Below the pieces are notes generated by a model that had not been told where the DNA came from, ran no database searches, and was given only the letters and a program-made list of their open reading frames with translations. A DNA stretch of 64,000 nucleotides, from positions 62,001 to 126,000 of the forward strand of contig JAHBXQ010000009.1 of the NCBI GenBank assembly GCA_019636345.1, written 5' to 3'. This stretch comes from Pirellulales bacterium. GTDB lineage: Bacteria > Planctomycetota > Planctomycetia > Pirellulales > Lacipirellulaceae. The translations under genes were made by a program, and so were the position numbers. This document shows positions 1-9,715 of the stretch, in pieces (within the stretch, counting starts at the first letter, position 1; every line of letters starts with the position of its first letter).

Positions 1-98
1 GTGGTAGGGTTGTGACGCGGGGATAATTGATGTTTGATGTCGGAATGTCGGTTTCGGACCGACGCCCTTCATCGAACGCCTCGCCTCGCAGATTCGTC

Positions 99-1439
99 AT
101 GGCTTCTTCCGCAGATTTGGCCGCCTGGGACGTGCGGCACGTTTGGCACGGCTTTACCCAGATGGCCGAATACGAGCCGCTGGTCGTCGAGCGGGCCGAG
201 GGGTGCTGGCTCGAGACGGCCGACGGCCGGCGATTGTTCGACGGGGTGAGCAGTTTGTGGTGCAATTTGCACGGCCATCGCCGGCCGGAGATCGACCGGG
301 CCGTGCGGGAGCAACTCGACCGGGTCGCTCACGTAACGACCCTGGGCATGGTCGCGGCGCCGACCGTCGAGTTGTCGAAGCGACTCGCCGAGGCCGCCCC
401 AGGCGACCTGAGCCATGTGTTCTACTCGAGCGACGGCGCCGCGGCGGTCGAGGCGGCGCTCAAGATGGCGTTTCAGTACTGGCGCCAGTGCGACTCCCCC
501 CGCCCGGCGAAAACGAAGTACCTCGCCTACGGCGGCGCCTACCACGGCGACACGCTGGGCAGCACGGCGGTCGGCGGCGTGCCGGCGTTTCATGCGATGT
601 TCGCCCCGCTGTTATGCGAGGTGATCCGCGTCGAAGCGCCTGATCGGCGCGTTCCCGCCGGCGCTTCGCCCGCAGAGTCGACCGCTTATCACCTGCAGCG
701 CTTGGAAGCGATGCTGGCCGATCGGCACGAGGAGATCGCCGCCGTGGTGATCGAGCCGTTGGTGCAGGGGGCCGCGGGGATGGTGCTGCAACCCCCAGGG
801 TACCTGCGCGGGGTGCGCAAGCTGACCGAGCGCTACGAGGCGCTCTTGATCGCCGACGAGATCGTCACCGGCTTCGGCCGCACGGGGGCGATGTTCGCAT
901 GCGAGCACGAGGGGGTGACGCCCGACCTGTTGTGTGTGGGCAAGAGCCTGACGGCGGGCTACCTGCCGATGGCCGCGACGCTGGCCTCGGAGCGGGTGTT
1001 CGGCGCGTTTTTGGGGACGCACGCCGAATCGCGTACGTTCTTTCACGGACACACCTACAGCGGAAATCCGTTGGCCGCGGCGGCGGCGCTGGCTTCGCTC
1101 GACTTGCTGCAGAGGGAGCGGATGGTCGAGGAGCTCGTGCCGCGGCGAGCGGCGGAGTTGGCCGAGGCCCTGGCGCCGTTGGCGGAGAGCCCGAGCGTCC
1201 GCGAGATCCGGCAGTTGGGGCTGCTCGCCGGGGTGGAGCTTTGCGACAAATCGACGGGCGCAGCGCTGCCGGCCGAGCGCCGCGCCGGATACCGCGTGTG
1301 CCGCGAGGCGACCCGCCGCGGCGTGTGGCTGCGGCCGCTGGGAGACGTGGTCGTCGTCATGCCGCCGCTGGCCGCGAGCAAAGAAGACGTGGCGCTCGTC
1401 GGCCGCGTGCTGGGCGAGAGCATAGCCGCGGCGCTTTAG
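99..1439 (+). CDS. bioA: adenosylmethionine-8-amino-7-oxononanoate aminotransferase (BioA)
   Basis: BioA makes 7,8-diaminononanoate in biotin synthesis, using S-adenosylmethionine as amino donor; it is a cytosolic PLP enzyme. The 446-residue product matches the usual family length. Near residue 110 is the segment YSSDGAAAVEAALKMA, which aligns with the conserved glycine-rich stretch of BioA, and IADEIVTGFGRTG carries the PLP-binding Asp. The Schiff-base Lys is in VGKSLTAGYLPM (Lys282 from this start). The ATG at 99 is preferred because the family N-terminus (AAWDVRHVWHGFTQ) follows at once; an in-frame ATG at 27 would add 24 residues that look non-coding. No other biotin gene is in the window, though the operon could extend to the left. 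The stop overlaps that of the opposite-strand gene. Confidence 0.93.
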   Translation: MASSADLAAWDVRHVWHGFTQMAEYEPLVVERAEGCWLETADGRRLFDGVSSLWCNLHGHRRPEIDRAVREQLDRVAHVTTLGMVAAPTVELSKRLAEAAPGDLSHVFYSSDGAAAVEAALKMAFQYWRQCDSPRPAKTKYLAYGGAYHGDTLGSTAVGGVPAFHAMFAPLLCEVIRVEAPDRRVPAGASPAESTAYHLQRLEAMLADRHEEIAAVVIEPLVQGAAGMVLQPPGYLRGVRKLTERYEALLIADEIVTGFGRTGAMFACEHEGVTPDLLCVGKSLTAGYLPMAATLASERVFGAFLGTHAESRTFFHGHTYSGNPLAAAAALASLDLLQRERMVEELVPRRAAELAEALAPLAESPSVREIRQLGLLAGVELCDKSTGAALPAERRAGYRVCREATRRGVWLRPLGDVVVVMPPLAASKEDVALVGRVLGESIAAAL

Positions 1440-2839
1440 TAGCTGACCTTCGGCAGGCGCTTCTTGAAAACGCCGGCGGGCTGGCCGGTCTTTCGCGGGA
1501 GCTCTTGCGTGTGGGGCTGGGCGGCGAAGTCGTCGGGATTGGCGTCGATCCCCAACGGCACGACCTGGGCGTCGTTCTTCCAACCCATCAGCGTGAGGAA
1601 TTCCTGCAAGGGCACCGTCTCGATGCCGAGCTGGTTCGCCTCGTTGCTGATCTCGGTCCACGACTTGACCCACGCGGAGCGGTACGCGTCCTCGGGGCGC
1701 GTACCCAGGATCAGGAAGCGAGTCTCGACCTGGGCTTGGCCTTCCTTCTCGCCCTTGTTGTTCGGGGCGACGTCGACCTTGCCGCCGCTGGCCGTGATGA
1801 TTCGTTTGAGTTGCTCGAGGTCGCTCTTGCCGTCGCCGTCGATGTCGATGAAGCCGGCGATCGCGAAGCCGACGGTACGGCCCGGTTCCCACACGGGGCT
1901 GTAGATCTTGTCCCCCGGCATGAGCGGATTCTTGTTGTCGTCGCCGGTGACCTTGGCCTCGGCCATGTGATCGTCGAGGATCCGGACGACCTCGATGCTC
2001 GCCTTCTTGACCGCCTGCTCGGCGTCGGGCTGGCCGACCGCGTAGACGCTAAAGGTGATCTGCGGGCGGAGTCCGTCGGCCGACCCCAGATCGATCCACA
2101 CCCGCTGTTCGCGCTGATTGACCCACGCGACGGTCCCGTCGGCCGGTTGCGCGAAGGGGTCTTTGCCGGGCAATTGCCGTTTGATCAGGTCGACGCTCCG
2201 TTCGAGATCGGCCACCTTCTTGGTCAAGGCCGCCTTGGTCTGCGCGGCCTGGGCCATGTTCTCGTCGTGCGTCTCCTGCAGCTTGCGGAAGTCGTTGGCC
2301 AGCTTGTCCTTCTCCTGGTTGACCTTGCCGTATTGCTGCTTGAAATTGTTGGTTTCGCTCGCCAGCTTGTCGGCGGATTCCTTCATCTTGGTTTCGTATT
2401 GATTGACCTGCTCCTGCTTCTGGGCTTCCAGCGCGAGCATCTTCTCTTGAAGTTCCTTGACCGACTTCTTCGCCTCGGCTTCGTTGAGAGCGAGGTTGCG
2501 GTTTTCCTCGAACACCTGCTCGAGGATGCGGCGGTAGCTGCGCTCCTCCTCGGGCATGGTCGAGCCGAACCGCTCGAGGTCTTCGCCGATCGATTTCTGG
2601 AGAGCCTCGTAGCTTTCGCCGCTGCCGAAGCCCATCCATTCCTTGTAATTGTTGGCCTCTTCCTGGGCGCGGCGCTCGGCGCTGGCCGCCTCTTGCTGCG
2701 ACTTTTCGGCCTGGTCGGCGCGGGCCGTGGCGGTCTTCTTGGCGTTGTTCACCAGGAGCAGACCCACCCCCAGGCCGATCACCAACAGCGTGAGCACGAT
2801 GATGATCGCCTGAAGTCCTTGGTTGTCTTTTGCAGCCAC
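1436..2839 (-). CDS. membrane-anchored coiled-coil protein, function unknown
   Basis: The product is about 467 residues if it starts at the GTG at 2839, just before VAAKDNQGLQ. Residues 9-29 form one strongly hydrophobic helix. It is followed by about 230 residues rich in Glu, Lys, Gln and Ala with heptad character, a long coiled coil. The C-terminal 190 residues look globular: a beta-rich stretch (RVWIDLGSADGLRPQITFSV) typical of small SH3-like folds, then an IDIDGDGKSDLEQL segment and a GGKVDV segment faintly reminiscent of BRCT domains. This suggests a cell-envelope or stalk-like structural protein. I do not recognise a named family. Its stop codon overlaps that of bioA on the other strand. 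An in-frame open frame continues far upstream of 2839, but without a signal-like or conserved start. Confidence 0.75.
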   Translation of the reverse strand: MAAKDNQGLQAIIIVLTLLVIGLGVGLLLVNNAKKTATARADQAEKSQQEAASAERRAQEEANNYKEWMGFGSGESYEALQKSIGEDLERFGSTMPEEERSYRRILEQVFEENRNLALNEAEAKKSVKELQEKMLALEAQKQEQVNQYETKMKESADKLASETNNFKQQYGKVNQEKDKLANDFRKLQETHDENMAQAAQTKAALTKKVADLERSVDLIKRQLPGKDPFAQPADGTVAWVNQREQRVWIDLGSADGLRPQITFSVYAVGQPDAEQAVKKASIEVVRILDDHMAEAKVTGDDNKNPLMPGDKIYSPVWEPGRTVGFAIAGFIDIDGDGKSDLEQLKRIITASGGKVDVAPNNKGEKEGQAQVETRFLILGTRPEDAYRSAWVKSWTEISNEANQLGIETVPLQEFLTLMGWKNDAQVVPLGIDANPDDFAAQPHTQELPRKTGQPAGVFKKRLPKVSY

Positions 2840-3382
2840 GTGAGTACCTCGGGCGACTTCGGATGTCGTCTTGTCGAACAGGGTTCCGGCCAGACCCCCG
2901 GCAACGGGGCGCCCGGCGCTGGCGAGGAGGGGACGCGGGGGGCGGGAAGGAGACCCGCGCGCCATGGCGACAAATCGCCATAAGTGCAAAGTAATTGAGT
3001 AGATAGGGGGTGTCAATAATCGGGGCAAACTGTGCCGTCGGGGGGGAATCGATGCGGGCCCCTCCCGTTCGGCAGGACCGGCGCGACCCGACCTTGGGAC
3101 CCTCGAGCGATCGGGGCGCGGGTGCAGAACTTTTCTCGCCTTGCGTGCGTCAAAGACGCTGCGACAGGCGACGGACGAGGGGAGCGGACAGGCGTCGTGG
3201 CGTATCGCGCAGGCCCCAGGATTTCGCCGGGAGATCGCTGTGCTCGACCCCAGCCGGCGATCCCCAGTCGCGTTTCCCCCGCGGGTCGCCCTGGACGCCT
3301 CCGGTTTGGCCCGGTTAGAACGAGTGCGGCAGGAAGCCGGGGCAGGACGCTCGGCCCTGTTCTCAACTTCAAGAGGCACAAC
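2840..3382. other. 543-bp divergent intergenic region
   Basis: This lies between two divergently oriented genes. Apart from the putative minus-strand promoter I see no conserved structure. Several frames stay open across it, but none has a start, codon pattern or motif that looks like a gene. It presumably also carries the promoter of the macroglobulin gene at 3383. Confidence 0.5.
2988..3016 (-). promoter_or_regulatory. putative sigma-70 promoter of the coiled-coil gene
   Basis: Read on the minus strand there is a perfect TTGACA (3016-3011), a 17-base spacer and TACTTT (2993-2988). The predicted start point is near 2981, giving a leader of about 140 bases before the GTG at 2839. The surrounding 30 bases are locally AT-rich in a GC-rich region, which supports the call. 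Confidence 0.45.
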
Positions 3383-6300
3383 ATGTTTCGATATCTGGGC
3401 AGGGCCGCGGCGGCTCTGTTGGCGGTCGGCGTGGCCGGCGCCCTCGTCTCGGCTGAGAACGCGGCCGATTCCTCCTCGTCCGATGCCCGCAAGATGATCG
3501 CAGACGGCAACTACGCCGAGGCCCTGGAGTCGTTGCGGAAGTCGACGACCGACCCCGCGACGCCGTTGGCCGGCGCCGCCGTCGCGGCGGAGTACGGGCT
3601 GGCGGTCGATTGCTTTGCGCCGCTCAATCAGGTCCACGACCTGGACGCATACCGGGAACTTGTGGCCCGAGTCCACGCCGATTCGTGGCCGGTGCTGGTC
3701 GCGGTCGGGGCGAGTTACGAGCAAGGAGTCCATCACGGCTTTCAAATCGCCGGCGAGTTTCGGCGCGGCGACCACCGGGGCGGCGGGCGAGTGATGAACG
3801 CCGCAGCGCGCGATCGGGTGCGCGCCTTGCAGTTGTACCGGCAAGCCTTGGCGCTGATTGAGAAGCAGCGCGAGCAAGGGCCGCTCGAACCGGCGGCGCA
3901 AGAGGTTTTCGATCGGCTCGCTTCGGGGCTGTTGAACCCATACCACATGGGACAAGCTTGGCGACTGCAGACGCTGACCGACCTGTCGCAGTTGCCGGAC
4001 TACGAGGAAGGGTGGGGGTATCACCGCGGCGGCGCGTCGGGGGCGCCCGTCGACGCCGACGGCAATCCGCTGTTCTACTCAGCCCCGGCCGCTTGGGACG
4101 CGGCCGCCAACGACGGCGAGCGGTGGCGGTGGGTCCTCGCCCGGCGCAGCGAGTGGTTCCCCGATACGGCCGATCAGGAGTTGCTCGATCGGGCCCAGTT
4201 CCTGCAGTCGCAGTTCGGCGTGCAGACGCTGTCCGAGTACGGCTGGCCGCTGGGACGGGTCGGCGACGTGGACTCGGACGCGGACGAGCAGACTGGAACG
4301 TTCGCGCTCCACACGTTGGGCGAAGAGGAAACGATCTGCCGGCTCGCCACGGGCGTGAAACGCATTACGCTTCCCGCGGAGCACAACTATGCGGCGTTGT
4401 GGAAACAACTTGCGGAACGCCCGCAGACGCCGCGGCAACCGACGGCCCCTTGGATCAGCGCGTGCGAGCAACTCGCCGGCGAATTCGAGAATCGTCGGCA
4501 GTATCCCCGCGCCGCGGAGTTCTGGCGAAAGCTGATCGACGCTCGGCCGGAGTCGCTCAGCGCGAGCTATCGCGAACGGTTGGAGCAGATCGTCGGCAAT
4601 TGGGGACGGTTGGAACCGGCGGTTCAGCAGCCTGCCGGCCGGGGCGCCACGCTCGACTACCGGTTCCGCAACGGCAAGCGGGTTGAGTTCGTCGCCCGCA
4701 AGATCGACGTGCGACGCCTGTTGGACGACGTCAAGAAGTATCTTGCCGGCCGTCCTCAGGCGCTCGCCTGGGAGCAGATCAATATCGACAACATCGGTTA
4801 CCGATTGGTCGAGCAAGGCCAAGAGCAGTACGTGGGCGCCGAGGCGGGCCGGTGGTCGGTCGATCTCGAACCGCGGCCGCAGCACTTCGACCGGCGGACG
4901 ATGATCGCGACGCCGCTGTCGCAGCCGGGGGCGTACTTGGTCACGGCCAAGATGGAGGGGGGCAACGAACAGCGGGTCGTGCTGTGGGTCGCCGACACCG
5001 CGATCGTGAAGAAGCCGCTCGAAGGAGCGGCGCTGTACTACGTGGCCGACGCGGCGACCGGCGTTCCCGTCGCCAAGGCGAACGTCGAATTCTTCGGATG
5101 GATGCAGCAGCAAATTCCGACCGGGAGGATGCAGCTGGATACGAAGAACTTCGCCGAGTTCACCGATGCAAGCGGCTTGGTCCGCTTGCCGGCCGACGAC
5201 GCCAACCGGCGGCATTCCTGGCTGGCGATCGCCACGACTCCCGCAGGACGGTTGGCCTATCTGGGGTTCAGCGGCGTCTGGTCGGGGCAATACCACGACC
5301 AGCAGTACAAGCAGGTAAAGGCCTACGCGCTGACCGATCGCCCGGCGTATCGCCCCGGCGACGCGGTGCAGTTCAAGTTCTGGGTTCGTACGGCCCAGTA
5401 CGACGCGACCCCCGAGGGCGACGCCGAGTTCGCCGCGAAGAGTTTCGTCGTCGAAATCCGCAACCCGAAGAACGAGAAGGTGTTCTCGCAGACGCTCACC
5501 TCCGACAAATACGGCGGGCTCGCCGGCTCATGGACCTTGCCGGCCGACGCGACGTTGGGGCAGTACAGTCTGTTCGTGGTCAACCACGGCGGCGGGCATT
5601 TTCGCGTCGAGGAGTACAAGAAGCCCGAGTTCGAGGTGACGATCGACGCCCCGGCCGAGCCGGTCATGCTGGGCGAGACGGCGACCGCCAAGATCTCGGC
5701 CAAGTACTACTTCGGCGCCCCCGTGACCAACGGCAAGGTGCGGTACAAGGTGTTGCGAACGTCGTACGACCAGCGGTGGTTTCCGCCGATGCCGTGGGAC
5801 TGGCTCTACGGGCCCGGGTATTGGTGGTTCGCGGAGAGCTACGACTGGTATCCCGGGTGGAGCCGATGGGGCTGCGCGCGGCCGTGGCCGTGGTGGTGGT
5901 GGCGTCAGTCGGCGCCTCCCGAGCTGGTCGCGGAGCAGGAGGTCGATCTCGACTCCTCCGGCGCGATCGACGTGGCCATCGACACCGCCCCCGCGAAGGC
6001 GGCGCACGGCGATCAGGATCATCGGTACGAGATTCAGGTCGAAGTGGTGGACGAATCGCGACGAACGATCGCCTCCAGCGGGCAGGTGCTCGTGGCGCGA
6101 CGGCCGTTCCAGGTGTTTCTGTGGGCCGACCGGGGCTACTACCGTGCCGGCGATCCGATCCAGGTCGAGATGGCCGCCCGCACCCTGACTGGCAAAGGGG
6201 TGAAGGGCGCCGGGACGCTGCGGTTGCTTAAAATCGCCTACGCCGAGGGAAACCCGGTCGAGACCGAGGTCGCCAAATGGGACCTGCCGACCAACGACGA

Positions 6301-9300
6301 GGGACGCGCCGCGCTGCAAATCAAGGCGAGCGAGCCGGGGCAGTACCGGTTGTCGTACGAGGTCGTCGACGGCGCGAACCACCGGATCGAAGGCGCCCAG
6401 GTGCTGACCGTGCGCGGCGACGGGTTCGACGGCGGGGATTTCCGCTTCAACGACCTGGAACTGATTCCCGAGCGGCGCGAATACGCCCCGGGGGAGAAGG
6501 TTTCGCTGCAGATCAACGTCGACCAGCGGGGCGCCACGGTCCTGTTGTTCGTCCGGCCGTCGAACGGGATCTATCTGCCGCCGCAGGTGGTGACGCCGAC
6601 CGGCAAGAGCACGCTCGTCGAGTTGCCGGTCGAGGCCCGTGACATGCCGAACTTCTTTGTCGAGGCGGTTGCGGTCCATCACGGCCGGCTCCACACGGCG
6701 GTCCGGGAGATCTTCGTGCCGCCGACCGCGCGAGCGGCCAGCGTCGAGGTCGTCCCGTCGGCCGACGCATATCTGCCGGGGCAGGAGGCGAAGATCCGAA
6801 TCAAGCTGACCGATCCGGAGGGGAATCCGGCGGTCGGTTCGCTGGTGGCGGCCGTCTATGACAAGGCGCTCGACTACATCGCCGGGGGGGCGGCTCCGCC
6901 CGACATCCGCGAGTTCTTCTGGAAGTGGCGGCGCGAGCATCGACCGAATTCCGAAACGAATCTCGGTCGCGTCGAGGGGCCCGTCGCCAAGAGCGGCGAG
7001 AAACAAATGCAGGACATCGGGATGTTCGGCTGGTCGAGCGTCGATGAACTCGGAGTGAATTTCGAATTTTCAGAAGGCGCCGACTGGTTCAAGCTCAAGG
7101 CGATGCGCGGCTTTGGGGGGAGAGGCGGAGTGGCCTTCGGCCGCGAGGAAGCGGCACTCCCGATGTCGGCCGCGGCGCCAATGGCCTTGGCGATGAGCAG
7201 CGTCGCTGACGGAGAGACGCGCGCACCAGGCGGGCCGACGGCCGACGATTCGTCGGGGTCGGGCGAGATCGCCCCGCAGATCCGGGAGAACTTCGCCGAC
7301 ACGGCCCTGTGGGTCGGCGCCCTGGAGACCGACGCCAACGGGTTGGCCGAAGTGTCGCTCAAGATGCCTGAGAACCTCACGGCGTGGAAGATCGGCGCCT
7401 GGAGCATGGGCTCCGGCGGGCGCGTCGGGCAGGGCGCCGCGGAGGCGGTCACGCGCAAGAACATCATCGTGCGGCTGCAGGCGCCGCGGTTCTTCGTCGA
7501 ACGGGACGAGGTGGTTCTCTCGGCGAACGTGCACAACTATCTGGCTCACGCGAAATCGGTCCGCGTTCGGCTTGATCTGGAAGGGGGGGCGCTCGTCGGA
7601 CCCGATCGGATGGAGCAAACCGTCGAACTCGCCGCGGGGGGCGAACAGCGCGTCGACTGGCGCGTGAAAGCCGTCCACGAAGGCGTGGCGGTCGTCCGCG
7701 CCAGCGCGCTGACCGACGAAGAGTCGGACGCGATGCAAATGACGTTTCCCGTGCTGGTGCACGGGATGTTGAAGCAGGACGCGTTCAGCGGGATGCTTCG
7801 TTCGGCGGAGTCGAGCGGCAAGTTCACGGTGGTCGTTCCCCGCGAGCGGCGGCCCGAGCAGACGCGGCTGGAGGTTCGCTACTCGCCGACGTTGGCCGCG
7901 GCGATGCTCGATGCGATTCCTTACCTTGTCGACTACCCCTACGGCTGCACCGAGCAGACGCTCAACCGGTTTCTTCCCGCGGTGTTGGCCCAGCGGACGC
8001 TGCAGCGGATGGGAGTCGATTTGAAAGCGCTGCGGGAGAAGCGGACCAATCTCAACGCTCAGGAGCTCGGCGACTCTGCGGAGCGCGCCGCCCAGTGGAA
8101 GCGGTACGACGCGAACCCCGTGTTCGACGACGCCAAGCTGAACGAGATCGTCAAGGCCGGGGTCAATCGGCTGACGGAGATGCAACTGTCCGACGGCGGC
8201 TGGGGCTGGTTCAGCGGATGGGGCGAACGCTCCAGCCCGCACACGACCGCCGTGGTCGTCCGGGGATTGCTCGTGGCGCAGCAGAACGAAACAGCGCTCG
8301 TCCCCGGCGTCTTGGAACGGGGGCTGGATTGGCTCGACCAGTATCGGACGCGGCAACTTGCGCTGCTCGACGCCTTCGACCGGCACGCCGACAAACCGCG
8401 AGCCGAGAAGACGCCGTACAAACGGTACGCCGACAATCTCGACGCGTACGTACATGCCGTGTTGGTGCAGGCCGGTCGCGGCAACTCGCGGATGCGGGCG
8501 TACCTGTACGTCGACCGGACGAAGTTGGCGCCGTACGCGTTGGCGTTGTTCGGGACAGCGCTGCAGCAGGAGCTGAGCTCGGCCAATCGGATCGGGGGGA
8601 CTCCCGCGGCCGACGCGGCCGGCGTGGGGCAACAGGCCGGTCCGCGGAACGTGATTGCCGACACGCCGGTCGCCGACATGCTGGCGATGGTGCTGCGAAA
8701 CCTATCGCAATATCTGGATCACGACGAGGAGAACCAAACCTCGTGGCTCGACCTGCCCGGCGGGTCATGGTGGTATTGGTACGGCAGCGAGTACGAAGCT
8801 CATGCGGCGTACCTCAAGCTGTTGGTGGCCGCCGAACCCGCCAGCGAGACGGCGCCGCGGCTGGTGAAATACCTGCTCAACAATCGCAAACACGCGAGCT
8901 ACTGGAACAGCACTCGCGACACGGCGCTGGTGATCGAGGCCTTCGCCGACTATTTGGCCGCCACTGGCGAGGCGAAGCCCGACCTGCAAGTCGAGGTGTG
9001 GGTCGACGGCGAGCGGAAGAAGTCGGTCTCCATCACGCCCGACAATCTGTTCACGTACGACGGTTCGCTGGTCGTCGAGGGGGCCGAGTTGGAGCCGGGC
9101 AAGCACGTCGTCGAACTGCGCAAGACCGGCGCCGGGCGGCTCTACTACAACGGATACCTCCAGAACTTCACGCTGGAGGACCCGATCGCCGCGGCGGGAT
9201 TGGAACTGAAGATCGAGCGAAGGTTCTACAAGCTCGTCCGCGACGATCGCGCCGGTCAAGTCGCCGGCGATCGGGGACAGGCGGTCGAGCAGCGCGAGCT

Positions 9301-9682
9301 GAAGTATCGGCGCGAGGAGATCGTCAATCTGCAGGAACTCGTCAGCGGCGACCTCGTCGAGGTGGAACTCCTCGTCGACAGCAAAAACGACTACGAGTAC
9401 GTCATGCTCGAAGACCGCAAGGCGGCCGGTTTCGAGCCGGTCGAGGTTCGCAGCGGCTACAACGGCAACGACCTGGGCGCCTACGTCGAGTACCGCGACC
9501 AACGGGTCGCGCTGTTCGTCCAACGCCTGATGCGCGGCAAACACAGCGTCAGCTATCGTCTGCGGGCCGAAGTCCCGGGCAAGTTCAGCGCCCTGCCCGC
9601 CACCGCCGCGGCGATGTACGCCCCCGAGCTGAAGGCGAACAGCGATGAAATGAAAGTTCGAGTCGCGGATCGACAGGAATAG
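3383..9682 (+). CDS. bacterial alpha-2-macroglobulin family protein
   Basis: The product is about 2099 residues, of YfhM/YfaS type. Bacterial alpha-2-macroglobulins are envelope proteins thought to trap attacking proteases through a reactive thioester. The start is the ATG at 3383, followed by a clear signal peptide (FRYLGRAAAALLAVGVAGALVSA); the frame stays open back to 3032 but without signal character. A macroglobulin strand pattern (DRPAYRPGDAVQFKFWVR) lies near residue 650. The central A2M domain (TALWVGALETDANG) is near 1305. The thioester motif PYGCTEQ has its Cys at 1522, and a terpenoid-cyclase-like toroid (DGGWGWFSGW) follows. The thioester Cys and Gln are both present, so trap chemistry should be intact. 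Residues 799-840 are an odd tryptophan-rich insert. No penicillin-binding protein PbpC gene, the usual partner of the YfhM type, is adjacent. Confidence 0.93.
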   Translation: MFRYLGRAAAALLAVGVAGALVSAENAADSSSSDARKMIADGNYAEALESLRKSTTDPATPLAGAAVAAEYGLAVDCFAPLNQVHDLDAYRELVARVHADSWPVLVAVGASYEQGVHHGFQIAGEFRRGDHRGGGRVMNAAARDRVRALQLYRQALALIEKQREQGPLEPAAQEVFDRLASGLLNPYHMGQAWRLQTLTDLSQLPDYEEGWGYHRGGASGAPVDADGNPLFYSAPAAWDAAANDGERWRWVLARRSEWFPDTADQELLDRAQFLQSQFGVQTLSEYGWPLGRVGDVDSDADEQTGTFALHTLGEEETICRLATGVKRITLPAEHNYAALWKQLAERPQTPRQPTAPWISACEQLAGEFENRRQYPRAAEFWRKLIDARPESLSASYRERLEQIVGNWGRLEPAVQQPAGRGATLDYRFRNGKRVEFVARKIDVRRLLDDVKKYLAGRPQALAWEQINIDNIGYRLVEQGQEQYVGAEAGRWSVDLEPRPQHFDRRTMIATPLSQPGAYLVTAKMEGGNEQRVVLWVADTAIVKKPLEGAALYYVADAATGVPVAKANVEFFGWMQQQIPTGRMQLDTKNFAEFTDASGLVRLPADDANRRHSWLAIATTPAGRLAYLGFSGVWSGQYHDQQYKQVKAYALTDRPAYRPGDAVQFKFWVRTAQYDATPEGDAEFAAKSFVVEIRNPKNEKVFSQTLTSDKYGGLAGSWTLPADATLGQYSLFVVNHGGGHFRVEEYKKPEFEVTIDAPAEPVMLGETATAKISAKYYFGAPVTNGKVRYKVLRTSYDQRWFPPMPWDWLYGPGYWWFAESYDWYPGWSRWGCARPWPWWWWRQSAPPELVAEQEVDLDSSGAIDVAIDTAPAKAAHGDQDHRYEIQVEVVDESRRTIASSGQVLVARRPFQVFLWADRGYYRAGDPIQVEMAARTLTGKGVKGAGTLRLLKIAYAEGNPVETEVAKWDLPTNDEGRAALQIKASEPGQYRLSYEVVDGANHRIEGAQVLTVRGDGFDGGDFRFNDLELIPERREYAPGEKVSLQINVDQRGATVLLFVRPSNGIYLPPQVVTPTGKSTLVELPVEARDMPNFFVEAVAVHHGRLHTAVREIFVPPTARAASVEVVPSADAYLPGQEAKIRIKLTDPEGNPAVGSLVAAVYDKALDYIAGGAAPPDIREFFWKWRREHRPNSETNLGRVEGPVAKSGEKQMQDIGMFGWSSVDELGVNFEFSEGADWFKLKAMRGFGGRGGVAFGREEAALPMSAAAPMALAMSSVADGETRAPGGPTADDSSGSGEIAPQIRENFADTALWVGALETDANGLAEVSLKMPENLTAWKIGAWSMGSGGRVGQGAAEAVTRKNIIVRLQAPRFFVERDEVVLSANVHNYLAHAKSVRVRLDLEGGALVGPDRMEQTVELAAGGEQRVDWRVKAVHEGVAVVRASALTDEESDAMQMTFPVLVHGMLKQDAFSGMLRSAESSGKFTVVVPRERRPEQTRLEVRYSPTLAAAMLDAIPYLVDYPYGCTEQTLNRFLPAVLAQRTLQRMGVDLKALREKRTNLNAQELGDSAERAAQWKRYDANPVFDDAKLNEIVKAGVNRLTEMQLSDGGWGWFSGWGERSSPHTTAVVVRGLLVAQQNETALVPGVLERGLDWLDQYRTRQLALLDAFDRHADKPRAEKTPYKRYADNLDAYVHAVLVQAGRGNSRMRAYLYVDRTKLAPYALALFGTALQQELSSANRIGGTPAADAAGVGQQAGPRNVIADTPVADMLAMVLRNLSQYLDHDEENQTSWLDLPGGSWWYWYGSEYEAHAAYLKLLVAAEPASETAPRLVKYLLNNRKHASYWNSTRDTALVIEAFADYLAATGEAKPDLQVEVWVDGERKKSVSITPDNLFTYDGSLVVEGAELEPGKHVVELRKTGAGRLYYNGYLQNFTLEDPIAAAGLELKIERRFYKLVRDDRAGQVAGDRGQAVEQRELKYRREEIVNLQELVSGDLVEVELLVDSKNDYEYVMLEDRKAAGFEPVEVRSGYNGNDLGAYVEYRDQRVALFVQRLMRGKHSVSYRLRAEVPGKFSALPATAAAMYAPELKANSDEMKVRVADRQE

Positions 9683-9715
9683 CGACGGCGCTCGCCGCCG
9701 GAGTCTGTTGATCGC

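Noticed and set aside
899-2983. A 694-codon plus-strand open frame across bioA and the coiled-coil gene
   Set aside because: It is an antisense/alternate-frame shadow of two well-supported genes and contains Leu/Val/Asp runs typical of reversed coding sequence.
3032-3382. N-terminal extension of the macroglobulin gene
   Set aside because: 117 open codons without signal character; the signal peptide begins at the ATG at 3383.
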